A stretch of 43,530 nt of DNA. It comes from UBA10906 sp049296695. Its GTDB lineage: Bacteria > Pseudomonadota > Gammaproteobacteria > Methylococcales > Methylomonadaceae. Location of the stretch: NCBI GenBank assembly GCA_049296695.1, contig JBAQSX010000186.1:1-43530 (forward strand). The letters are read 5' to 3'. The position numbers were made by a program, and so were the translations under genes. This document shows, in pieces, positions 25,433 to 32,778 of this stretch; positions within the stretch are counted from its first letter, which is position 1, and every line of letters starts with the position of its first letter. The notes below the pieces were generated by a model. That model was given only the letters and a program-made list of their open reading frames with translations. It was not told the DNA's origin and did no database searches.

Positions 25433-25484
25433 AATATGACTACTTATTAAATTCATGTTTATGAATTTAATAAGTAGTCATATT
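25433..25484. repeat. Perfect 24-bp inverted repeat
   Basis: The arms 25433-25456 and 25461-25484 are perfect complements of 24 nt around the 4-nt loop GTTT. Each arm contains ATGACTACTTATTAAATTCA. No other copy was seen in the window. Such perfection in otherwise drifting AT-rich DNA suggests a young or maintained structure: a strong transcript end, a cruciform, or a protein site. Confidence 0.85.
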
Positions 25485-25579
25485 ATATTTGTTACACAAA
25501 AGAAGTCTTTAAAACAGAAAATCCAATCAAATCAATAAATTTTTTCTTTTTAGGAAGAAAAAAGAGATTTTATTGAAAT

Positions 25580-25735
25580 CAACCGTGTGCATGGTTGAAA
25601 AATAAAACGCGGCGGCGGAGTTGCCATCAAAGCTTTAACGTGGTTGGGATGCGCACCTTAAACACAGCGATTAGGGGTGATTTGTTTGTGCATTAGCATT
25701 TAATGCTCTCCATAGACTAAACACCGCATAGTTTG
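25580..25735 (+). other. GC-rich island in the gap upstream of gap (possible structured RNA or leader)
   Basis: After about 1 kb of AT-rich DNA the base composition changes to CGCGGCGGCGGAGTTGCC and beyond. It includes pairings such as CAACC..GGTTG (25580-25597), CACC..GGGTG and AGCATTTAATGCT. There is no open frame of note. A terminator-like hairpin follows at 25741. It could be a small RNA gene or part of the gap leader; nothing known was recognised. Confidence 0.35.
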
Positions 25736-25740
25736 TTATA

Positions 25741-25772
25741 GTGAAAGGGTTTGTTTAAACCTTTCACTGTTT
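25741..25772 (+). terminator. Terminator-like hairpin just upstream of gap
   Basis: GTGAAAGG(G)TTT pairs with AAACCTTTCAC, then TGTTTTTC follows. It ends about 40 nt before the gap ATG. It could terminate a transcript from the GC-rich island, attenuate gap, or form a stabilising 5' stem if transcription starts at the TATAGT box (25736-25741). Confidence 0.55.
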
Positions 25773-25812
25773 TTCATTTATTATTTAGCTTATATCCTCT
25801 GGAGAAAACACA

Positions 25813-26826
25813 ATGCCTATTAAAGTTGCAATCAATGGTTATGGTCGTATTGGACGTAATATCGTCCGCGCTTTGTACGAAGCAGGTCGCACTGATGAAA
25901 TTCAAGTCGTTGCTATCAATGACTTAGGTGACAGCAATACCAACGCCCATTTAACGCAATATGATACCGTTCACGGCAAATTTCCTTTTGAAGTGACCGT
26001 AGATGGTAACTTCATTGTTATTAACGGTGACCGCATTCAAGTTTTTTCAGAAAGAGACCCTTCAAAATTACCTTGGGGTGAATTAGGTATTGATGTGGTT
26101 CATGAATGTACTGGCTTTTTTACCAGCAAAGCCAAAGCCTCAGGTCATATCACCGCTGGCGCGAAAAAAGTCATTATCTCAGCTCCCGGTGGTGATGATG
26201 TGGATGCAACTATCGTTTATGGCGTAAATCATAACGTATTGAAAGCATCTGATACCGTTATTTCTAACGCTTCTTGCACCACTAACTGTTTAGCTCCTTT
26301 AGTCAAACCTTTGCATGATGCCATTGGTGTGGTTCATGGTCAAATGACCACTATTCACTCTTACACCAATGACCAAGTTTTAACTGACGTGTATCACAGT
26401 GACTTGCGTCGTGCGCGTTCGGCGACTCAATCAATGATTCCTACCAAAACTGGCGCGGCAGCGGCTGTGGGTTTAGTGTTGCCTGAATTGGCGGGTAAAT
26501 TAGACGGTTTTGCGATGCGCGTTCCAACTATTAACGTATCAGTAGTTGACTTAACCTTCACTGCGGCGCGTGCTACTAGCAAAGCAGAAATTGATGAAGT
26601 GTTAAACGCGGCGGCGCAAGGTTCATTAAAAGGCATTTTAGAAATCAACAACAAACCATTGGTTTCGAGTGACTTTAACCACAATTCATCTTCTTCTATC
26701 TACGAATCATTGATGACTAAAGTTATCGATGGCACTTTTGTAAAAGTTCTATCTTGGTATGACAATGAATGGGGCTTTTCAAACCGTATGTTAGATACCA
26801 CTATCGCTTTACATAACGCGGAATAA
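25813..26826 (+). CDS. gap: Glyceraldehyde-3-phosphate dehydrogenase
   Basis: The 337-residue enzyme converts glyceraldehyde 3-phosphate to 1,3-bisphosphoglycerate with NAD. It has the Rossmann loop NGYGRIGRNIVRAL at the N-terminus, the active site SNASCTTNCLAP with the nucleophile C155, and later SYTNDQVLTDVYHSDLRRAR and the C-terminal SWYDNEWGFSNRM. It is of normal length. CTGGAG sits 10 nt before the ATG. pyk begins 2 nt after its stop, so two glycolytic steps are co-expressed; in many autotrophic or Calvin-cycle gammaproteobacteria gap and pyk are likewise adjacent. Confidence 0.98.
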   Translation: MPIKVAINGYGRIGRNIVRALYEAGRTDEIQVVAINDLGDSNTNAHLTQYDTVHGKFPFEVTVDGNFIVINGDRIQVFSERDPSKLPWGELGIDVVHECTGFFTSKAKASGHITAGAKKVIISAPGGDDVDATIVYGVNHNVLKASDTVISNASCTTNCLAPLVKPLHDAIGVVHGQMTTIHSYTNDQVLTDVYHSDLRRARSATQSMIPTKTGAAAAVGLVLPELAGKLDGFAMRVPTINVSVVDLTFTAARATSKAEIDEVLNAAAQGSLKGILEINNKPLVSSDFNHNSSSSIYESLMTKVIDGTFVKVLSWYDNEWGFSNRMLDTTIALHNAE

Positions 26827-26828
26827 TC

Positions 26829-28280
26829 ATGTTAAGACGAACTAAAATTCTTGCCACTTTAGGCCCTGCTACCGATCAAGAAGGTGTGCTAGAAGGTCTG
26901 TTTAAAGCAGGCATTGATGTGGTACGGATGAACTTTTCACATGGTTCAGCCCAAGACCATCTCAATCGTGCTAATCGTGTGCGTGAGTTAAGTAAACAAA
27001 CAGGTCGCCGTGTGGGCATTTTAGCCGACTTGCAAGGGCCTAAAATTCGTATTGAGCGGTTTAAAAATGACAAAGTTTGGTTAGAAAATGATCAAGCTTT
27101 CGCGCTCGATATTAATTTACCTTATGACCAAGGTGATGAAACCCAAGTGGCTATCAGTTATGAACCCCTGCCCAAAGAAGTTAAACAAGGCAGTCGTTTA
27201 TTACTTGATGATGGCAGAGTCGTTTTAGATGTCATTAATGTGGAAGAAAACTTGCGCATTAACTGCACCGTGGTTGTCGGTGGTTATTTGTCTAATAAAA
27301 AAGGCATTAACTTACTCGGTGGCGGTTTGTCAGCGGCGGCTTTGACTGAAAAAGACAAAGAAGACATTAAAACCATAGGTCTTATGGGTTGCGATTATGT
27401 GGCGGTGTCTTTTCCACGTTGCGCGGCTGATTTGCATGAAGCGCGTGCTTTGTTAGAAGCCGAAGGTTGTTACGCGGGGATTGTGGCTAAAGTTGAACGC
27501 GCTGAAGCGGTTGTACCTAATGTGATGGATGAAATCATCTTAGCCTCAGACGCGGTGATGGTAGCACGCGGTGATTTGGGCGTTGAAATTGGTGATGCGA
27601 GTTTACCAGCAGTGCAAAAACTGTTGATTAAACGCGCCAGAGAACTTAATCGTATTGCCATTACAGCTACGCAAATGATGGAATCGATGATTGATAACCC
27701 GATTCCAACACGCGCCGAAGTCTTAGACGTAGCTAACGCGGTTTATGACGGTACTGACGCGATTATGCTTTCTGCTGAAACCGCTTCGGGCAAACATCCC
27801 ATTAAAGCCGTTGAAGCCATGGATAGAATCTGCATTGAAGTTGAAAAACAACCAGGTGTACGTCTATCTGATCACCGCATGAATATAGAATTTGAGCGTG
27901 TTGATGAAGCCATTGCTATGACTGCCATGTATATGGCAAACCATACCAAAATCAAAGGCATTGTGGCATTGACTGAATCAGGTTCAACTCCGCTGTGGAT
28001 GTCGCGCATTAGCTCGGCAATACCTATTTTTGCTTTTAGTAGTGAAGCGACTACTTTAGGTAAAGCCACTTTATATCGCGGCGTGTTCCCGATTTATTTT
28101 GAATTAGGTGAAAACACTGATCACCCCGAAGCCAATCGTGGCGTGGTGGCGGTCTTGCGTAAATGGAATATTGCCAAAGACGGCGATAGATTCATTATCA
28201 CCAAAGGTGATTTGAATGGCGTAAAAGGCGGTACTAACGCTTTAAAAGTCATTACTGTAGGACAAGGCTTAACACCTTAG
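26829..28280 (+). CDS. pyk: Pyruvate kinase
   Basis: The protein has 483 residues and makes pyruvate and ATP from PEP and ADP. It starts RRTKILATLGPATDQ, has DVVRMNFSHG, DLQGPKIRIERF, IVAKVERAEAV, the metal-binding VMVARGDLGVEIG and the signature ITATQMMESMI, and a C-terminal regulatory domain ending GGTNALKVITVGQG. The length and sequence are those of PykA-type enzymes. The ATG is 2 nt after the gap stop, and a strong bidirectional terminator follows. Confidence 0.97.
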   Translation: MLRRTKILATLGPATDQEGVLEGLFKAGIDVVRMNFSHGSAQDHLNRANRVRELSKQTGRRVGILADLQGPKIRIERFKNDKVWLENDQAFALDINLPYDQGDETQVAISYEPLPKEVKQGSRLLLDDGRVVLDVINVEENLRINCTVVVGGYLSNKKGINLLGGGLSAAALTEKDKEDIKTIGLMGCDYVAVSFPRCAADLHEARALLEAEGCYAGIVAKVERAEAVVPNVMDEIILASDAVMVARGDLGVEIGDASLPAVQKLLIKRARELNRIAITATQMMESMIDNPIPTRAEVLDVANAVYDGTDAIMLSAETASGKHPIKAVEAMDRICIEVEKQPGVRLSDHRMNIEFERVDEAIAMTAMYMANHTKIKGIVALTESGSTPLWMSRISSAIPIFAFSSEATTLGKATLYRGVFPIYFELGENTDHPEANRGVVAVLRKWNIAKDGDRFIITKGDLNGVKGGTNALKVITVGQGLTP

Positions 28281-28306
28281 AAATCTCTTCTAAAAAGGTT
28301 AAACAT

Positions 28307-28338
28307 AAAAAAGGCGACTTTTAAGTCGCCTTTTTTTT
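28307..28338. terminator. Bidirectional terminator between pyk and the phosphatase gene
   Basis: AAGGCGACTT and AAGTCGCCTT form the stem, with an A-run on the left and TTTTTTTT on the right. It serves pyk on the plus strand and the convergent minus-strand gene ending at 28337. Confidence 0.92.
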
Positions 28339-29971
28339 AACGTCCAACTAATAGACGTTGCGCCAATTCTTCGGGAAGCCCCACAGACCTCATTTTCTGC
28401 ATCACAGGTTCTACTGGATAAGGCAGACTCATAAAACTTACCTCGCGTAATTCTCTATCATAAATAGCAAATTGGGCATTAGGGCAACCATTTCTAGGCT
28501 GTCCAATAGAACCGGGGCAAACCAAAATGTGGGCATAAGCACCTAACGCGATTTTTTTACCCGATAATTGCAAATCACGACCATTATGGTCACGCGCAAA
28601 AACCCCCGGCATGTGTGAATGCCCATGAAAACATAACACCATGTTTTTACTTGCCATATAGGCTAAATTATCTTCATAAGTCATCATATAGACATAAGCA
28701 TAAAAAAACTCAGGATCCATCGGCGCACCGTGGACAGCAAACCATTCTTTAGTTTCTTCAAAAACAGGCAAGTCATTTAACCAATGCCGTTGCGCTATCG
28801 ATAATTGTGCAATTGTCCACTCAATCACTTTGCGCGAATGCCCCGAAAAACCAATATCCACACTGCCAATACCCACGGCATGATCATGATTACCTTTAAT
28901 CACCCGAAAATTAGAGCGTTGCAAACGTTCAATACATTCTACAGGGTCTGGACCATAACCCACGACATCACCCAATACTATGCCTTCATCAATATTATTA
29001 GCCTGTAGATAATCTAAAACACAACATAAAGCCGCGTAATTGGAATGAATATCAGCTAATAACGCCACAAAACGTTTAGATACGGGTGAATTAGCAATAA
29101 TAGTATTATTAACTTGCTCAATTATTGGTGTAGCTATTTGAGGAGCAAGGTTATTAATAACAAAATCATCAATAGGCTCTGGATTTCTTTTCGGCGGATT
29201 TAATAAGGCATTCATTAAAGTGCGTAATAAATGCTCTTTTTGTCCTTGTGGCATAAATAAAGAGTGTAATTGCCTTGCTATAATTTGACGACAGTGGTGT
29301 TCTTGAAAAACATTATCTAATTGTTCAATTAAAATAAAAGCCAGTTCGTTGATAAATGATTCATCTAACCATTCAAAAGAACGAATATAAACACCCAGCA
29401 TAATAGAAAAAGTGACGAATTTATCCCATGAATAATATTCATCATCGAGATAATAGACTTTGTCATCACTATCTACGGCAAAATTTGATAAGCCTTCATC
29501 GAGTTTGGTATCGCTAGTTTTTGCTAAATTTAAATACATAGCAAAAACCGCTTTAAATAAATTTAAATAACGTTGCCGATCAGTAATACTAATAGGTGAC
29601 GTTTTTAACTCAATATGTAAAGGTTTTAAGCGTGGACAAATACTCGCAATTAATACCACTTGTTCTGCTACAGTAGCATCAATTGCTTCGGTAATTAATA
29701 ACCACGTTTTATGAGGGTGATGCACTGCAAGCTGTTGTTCTTTATGGAGCGTTTGTAATGCCCAGCGGCGTGCTTGTTTAGTGGCAAAATTAAATTCAGA
29801 GCGGATTTTAATAACATGATGCTCGTCTGCATAAATACGCGTTCCAGGTCTGCCAATAAAATCACTGCCCAATAATAAAGTTTCAGAACTAGCGCGTAAT
29901 AACTGGGTGATATAACTAGAATCGTAATGTGGTTGTTGATCGATAGCACCAATAATTTCAACGGATAACAT
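28337..29971 (-). CDS. Kinase-like domain + calcineurin-type metallophosphatase fusion
   Basis: The 544-residue protein has two parts. The C-terminal ~245 residues are a metallophosphoesterase with all usual motifs: ALLADIHSN (~300-308), LGDVVGYGPDP, IKGNHDHAVG, WFAVHGAP and FHGHSHMPG. The N-terminal ~290 residues have a weak protein-kinase or aminoglycoside/Kdo-kinase look: RIYADEHHVIKIRSEF (Lys strand) and LSNFAVDSDDKVYYLDDE (~165-182, like the catalytic N and the metal-binding D). A canonical HxD is absent, so it may be a pseudokinase. It is last in a minus-strand cluster with two Roadblock/LC7 proteins. A role in reversible phosphorylation within a GTPase or motility pathway is inference. 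Confidence 0.75.
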   Translation of the reverse strand: MLSVEIIGAIDQQPHYDSSYITQLLRASSETLLLGSDFIGRPGTRIYADEHHVIKIRSEFNFATKQARRWALQTLHKEQQLAVHHPHKTWLLITEAIDATVAEQVVLIASICPRLKPLHIELKTSPISITDRQRYLNLFKAVFAMYLNLAKTSDTKLDEGLSNFAVDSDDKVYYLDDEYYSWDKFVTFSIMLGVYIRSFEWLDESFINELAFILIEQLDNVFQEHHCRQIIARQLHSLFMPQGQKEHLLRTLMNALLNPPKRNPEPIDDFVINNLAPQIATPIIEQVNNTIIANSPVSKRFVALLADIHSNYAALCCVLDYLQANNIDEGIVLGDVVGYGPDPVECIERLQRSNFRVIKGNHDHAVGIGSVDIGFSGHSRKVIEWTIAQLSIAQRHWLNDLPVFEETKEWFAVHGAPMDPEFFYAYVYMMTYEDNLAYMASKNMVLCFHGHSHMPGVFARDHNGRDLQLSGKKIALGAYAHILVCPGSIGQPRNGCPNAQFAIYDRELREVSFMSLPYPVEPVMQKMRSVGLPEELAQRLLVGR

Positions 29972-30005
29972 AGGCGATATTAACAGGTGGCGAACTTTAA
30001 AGGAA

Positions 30006-30050
30006 AATCGCTTTGCGTGATTATTTCAACAATAGTAAAACAAAGCGATT
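30006..30050 (-). terminator. Hairpin behind the distal Roadblock gene
   Basis: AATCGCTTTG (30006-30015) and CAAAGCGATT (30041-30050) pair; on the minus strand the stem ends in GATTTTCCTTT. It would end the Roadblock transcript ahead of the kinase-like/phosphatase gene, perhaps incompletely. Confidence 0.6.
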
Positions 30051-30097
30051 GGTTCTTAGATGCGTGAGTGATACACGCGCATTATTCATCAACAAAC

Positions 30098-30505
30098 TTA
30101 GGGACAGTGGGGTGCAATCAAAGGTAGAGTACGTCGCACTGTAGACCAACCCATACCTAAATTAGCAGTGGTTTTAGTAATCAAAACCATTAAAGCATCG
30201 GGTTTTTCTGGCACAACTGCCATAAAATGATAAGTATTATTGGTGGTCATTTGGACTTCTTTGATGGATTTACTCATAGGCTTACCGCGATGCTCGGCAA
30301 ATAAGGCTTCTATTTGCCGTATATTTTTACCTCGTATAACATCAACTGCCGCCGCTGCCACTGCTTCTAAATAGGAAGTAGTAAAATAGGGTACATTATG
30401 CGATACCGCTAATAATAAGCCGCTTTCTAAATCAACTACAGCGCAACCCAACGCGCCATCGACATCTGAAACAACAGATTGCAAAATTTCATCTATCTTT
30501 GCCAT
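30098..30505 (-). CDS. Roadblock/LC7-domain protein, copy 1
   Basis: A 135-residue single-domain protein. The frame extends to 30529, but the ATG at 30505 has AGGAG 8 nt upstream and gives the same N-terminus as the paralogue (MAKIDEILQSVV). Features: DVDGALGCAVVDLESGLLL, TSYLEAVAAAAVDVIRGKN, QMTTNNTYHFMAVVP and ANLGMGWSTVRR. Roadblock/LC7 proteins are small dimeric regulators of Ras-like GTPases, e.g. MglB acting on MglA in Myxococcus polarity. It is about three quarters identical to the neighbour at 30705. No GTPase gene is in the window. Confidence 0.85.
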   Translation of the reverse strand: MAKIDEILQSVVSDVDGALGCAVVDLESGLLLAVSHNVPYFTTSYLEAVAAAAVDVIRGKNIRQIEALFAEHRGKPMSKSIKEVQMTTNNTYHFMAVVPEKPDALMVLITKTTANLGMGWSTVRRTLPLIAPHCP

Positions 30506-30704
30506 TTTCAAAGCTCCTCTGGAAATCAAATACCCATCAATCCATTTTAATTATATTTATAGTGATTATGGTCATGGTCATTAACAGGTACTCTTAAAAC
30601 AAAAATCGCCCTGAGATGCCACTAACAGTAATGACACAACAAGGCGGATTGGGCATTGTATGCGCTGGTTGTAAACTAAAGTCACAACGCACAAACATGA
30701 TTAA

Positions 30705-31112
30705 TTAAGGACAAAGTGGTCCAATAATAGGCATGTTACGGCGAACAGAAGACCAACCCATACCCAAATTAGCGGTTTTTTTAGTAATTAACACCACCAA
30801 AGCATCAGGTTTATCGGGCACAGTTGCCATAAAATGATAAGTATAATCAGTGGTCATTTGAATTTCTTTAATGGTTTTGCTAACAGGCTTACCACGTTGA
30901 CTAGACAATAAAGATTCAACTGCGCGTACATTTTTACCACGCATAATATCGACCGCCGCCGCCGCGACTGCTTCTAAATAAGAAGTGGTAAAGTAAGGCA
31001 CGTTGTGCGCCACGCCTAGCAATAAACCACTTTCTAAATCAACAACTGCACAGCCTAATGCACCGTCAACATCTGCAATAACAGATTGTAAAAGATCATC
31101 TAATTTTGCCAT
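30705..31112 (-). CDS. Roadblock/LC7-domain protein, copy 2
   Basis: A 135-residue paralogue of the 30098-30505 protein, with the same length and conserved blocks (DVDGALGCAVVDLESGLLL, PYFTTSYLEAVAAAAVD, MTTDYTYHFMATVP). Differences are spread along the whole chain, so this is an established duplication, and heterodimers are possible. On the minus strand GAAGGAACTT precedes the ATG. About 175 nt without a gene separate the two copies. The upstream 343-residue gene starts the cluster. Confidence 0.85.
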   Translation of the reverse strand: MAKLDDLLQSVIADVDGALGCAVVDLESGLLLGVAHNVPYFTTSYLEAVAAAAVDIMRGKNVRAVESLLSSQRGKPVSKTIKEIQMTTDYTYHFMATVPDKPDALVVLITKKTANLGMGWSSVRRNMPIIGPLCP

Positions 31113-31259
31113 TTTTTAAGTTCCTTCAAGGTTAAATAAAGTGAGTAGATTACATCAAAAACATAATTTATATAAGGAAAAATTTTTGCTCACTTGCCTA
31201 TAATCAATGATAAAAAAATCTGAAAACGCTAAATATTTATTAAATTATAAAATGACAAT

Positions 31260-32291
31260 CTAATTATCAAATTCTTTTAAACGATTGTTAATTTTATTGA
31301 GTAAATTGTGTTGTTTATGAACGGTTAGTTGTATTTCGATAGCATTCTTTTTGTCAATTAAACCAATGAGATAGCAAGCATTATAAAAGTTATAAATATC
31401 GTGTACGCAAATTTGCGTATAGCTAGAAATTTCAATTAATGGCACTGCATTATTACTCATAAAGGCAATTAATTTCATGTAACTGCGACAAGAGGCAATA
31501 CTTAAATCAGGCCAATTATTCAAACAAACTATGTTTTGAGTACTATGACCTTGTAATAAATTACCCTGAGAGGCTTTAAAACCAAGATACCAAATGAGAT
31601 TATTTAAAGGCTTGGGCGATAAACCATCGATTTTATTATCCAGCTCTTCTTTACTTAAAGTATGCGTTAATAAAGTATCAGCACTAATATAACAATCCAG
31701 TTGTTCTAAATCGACCGAACAATAATAAATATTTTTAGCCACATGGGTGTAAATAGTTGGCTGTTGTGGTGACAGGGGTAGGCTGTGTTGCAATGGATGT
31801 TTAGTGGCTAAGGGGTCTTGAGTCAATATTAACAATCGTTTTAATAAACCATCAGGATTAAAAAACTGTTTTTGAATGTCCACTTCATTTATTGGTTTTA
31901 CTGCTTGTGCTAAAGTTTTTGTAGCTATGCGATTGAACACTTCAACAACAGAACGTAGCCGTGGTAAACCATAGGAGTCAACTAATAATAAATGATCATC
32001 TTCGGTGCTTTTGGCGCGTGAATAAAATAAACAACGCTCATAAGGCTGGGCAATATCATCTTTATTTTGCTCTTGCGTAAATAAAAAAAAGTCTGCGCTA
32101 TCTAAATCAACAATTTTCCAAGTATGCTCTAGCCCTTGTTCAGACAAAGACAATATAGCCTCAAAACTTTCGATTTGTTGTGGATTAAACCCCATAAGTT
32201 TGATGGTAATCATTTGATTTTTAGTCATTTTTTCGGTAACTTGATTAAGCTTTTTGAACGCCATTGAGCTTTGGTGCTTAAACGTTACCAA
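31260..32291 (-). CDS. Unknown protein next to Roadblock genes, 343 aa
   Basis: No family was recognised. It is a soluble protein. The N-terminal ~110 residues look like a small alpha/beta domain (ITIKLMGFNPQQIESFEAIL, WKIVDLDSADFFLFTQEQ), somewhat like a receiver or ligand-sensing fold without clear phospho-acceptor residues. The C-terminal part has a helical, winged-helix-like stretch (VPLIEISSYTQICVHDIYNF, then YLIGLI). The start is uncertain: Met1 at 32291, or MTKNQMITIKLM about 22 codons later. It is first in the cluster with two LC7 proteins and the kinase-like/phosphatase protein, so a sensor or adaptor role in that pathway is inferred. Confidence 0.6.
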   Translation of the reverse strand: MVTFKHQSSMAFKKLNQVTEKMTKNQMITIKLMGFNPQQIESFEAILSLSEQGLEHTWKIVDLDSADFFLFTQEQNKDDIAQPYERCLFYSRAKSTEDDHLLLVDSYGLPRLRSVVEVFNRIATKTLAQAVKPINEVDIQKQFFNPDGLLKRLLILTQDPLATKHPLQHSLPLSPQQPTIYTHVAKNIYYCSVDLEQLDCYISADTLLTHTLSKEELDNKIDGLSPKPLNNLIWYLGFKASQGNLLQGHSTQNIVCLNNWPDLSIASCRSYMKLIAFMSNNAVPLIEISSYTQICVHDIYNFYNACYLIGLIDKKNAIEIQLTVHKQHNLLNKINNRLKEFDN

Positions 32292-32394
32292 AGCCCAAGT
32301 AACGCATGAACAATCCTCAGCGAACTTTTGGGTGATATTCCAAAAACACAGATTATTTGTTTCATAGTGTTTATTAATAACTAATTAAATGACT

Positions 32395-32530
32395 ACAGGG
32401 TTTTCACAATGTTAGTTACTAAAAATTGCTAATTGTAGGGGCGAATTACATTCGCCTTTGTGCGTAGAGGCGAATGTAATTCGCCCCTACAATACTTTAA
32501 ATAGTAATTAACTGATTTTGAAAAAACTGT
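32395..32530. repeat. MITE-like palindromic element, TAGGGGCGAAT family, copy B
   Basis: The outer arms (ACAGGGTTTTCACAAT at 32395 and ATTTTGAAAAAACTGT ending at 32530) are inverted relatives. Inside are two TGTAGGGGCGAAT/ATTCGCCCCTACA palindromes (32434-32491). The reverse complement of the right arm matches the sequence at 2287-2320 closely, so the element family extends beyond the inner palindromes. It has no coding capacity. Confidence 0.8.
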
Positions 32531-32645
32531 ATATCTACAAATAATATGATTTTAATAGGCAAGTATTTGTGAATTATCCACTCTGTTTTAAGCAATCAAT
32601 ACTTTAATGAATTTGATAATTATTAAAGATACACAGTAGGTTGAT

Positions 32646-32764
32646 TTATTAACTTAAGTTACGCAGATTATTGAGTTGGCGTGCAGGCTTTGCCTGCATT
32701 GCAAGCAAAGCTTGCACGCCACCTAAAGTTTATTTAACAACCTTTGCGTAATTTGAGTTATTAA
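32646..32764. repeat. MITE-like palindromic element, GTGCAGGC family, copy B
   Basis: The 20-nt outer arms (32646-32665 and 32745-32764) are inverted relatives with 17 of 20 matches. The core is GGCGTGCAGGCTTTGCCTGC, ATT, then the inverted form (32679-32720). The core matches the repeat at 2471-2527. It ends 15 nt from the aas stop and may shape that transcript's 3' end. Confidence 0.75.
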
Positions 32765-32778
32765 ATAACCAATCATAA

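Noticed and set aside
25580..25772. 6S RNA or tmRNA upstream of gap
   Set aside because: The stems seen do not form the long central bubble of 6S RNA, and no tRNA-like ends or tag peptide are present, so no named RNA is claimed.
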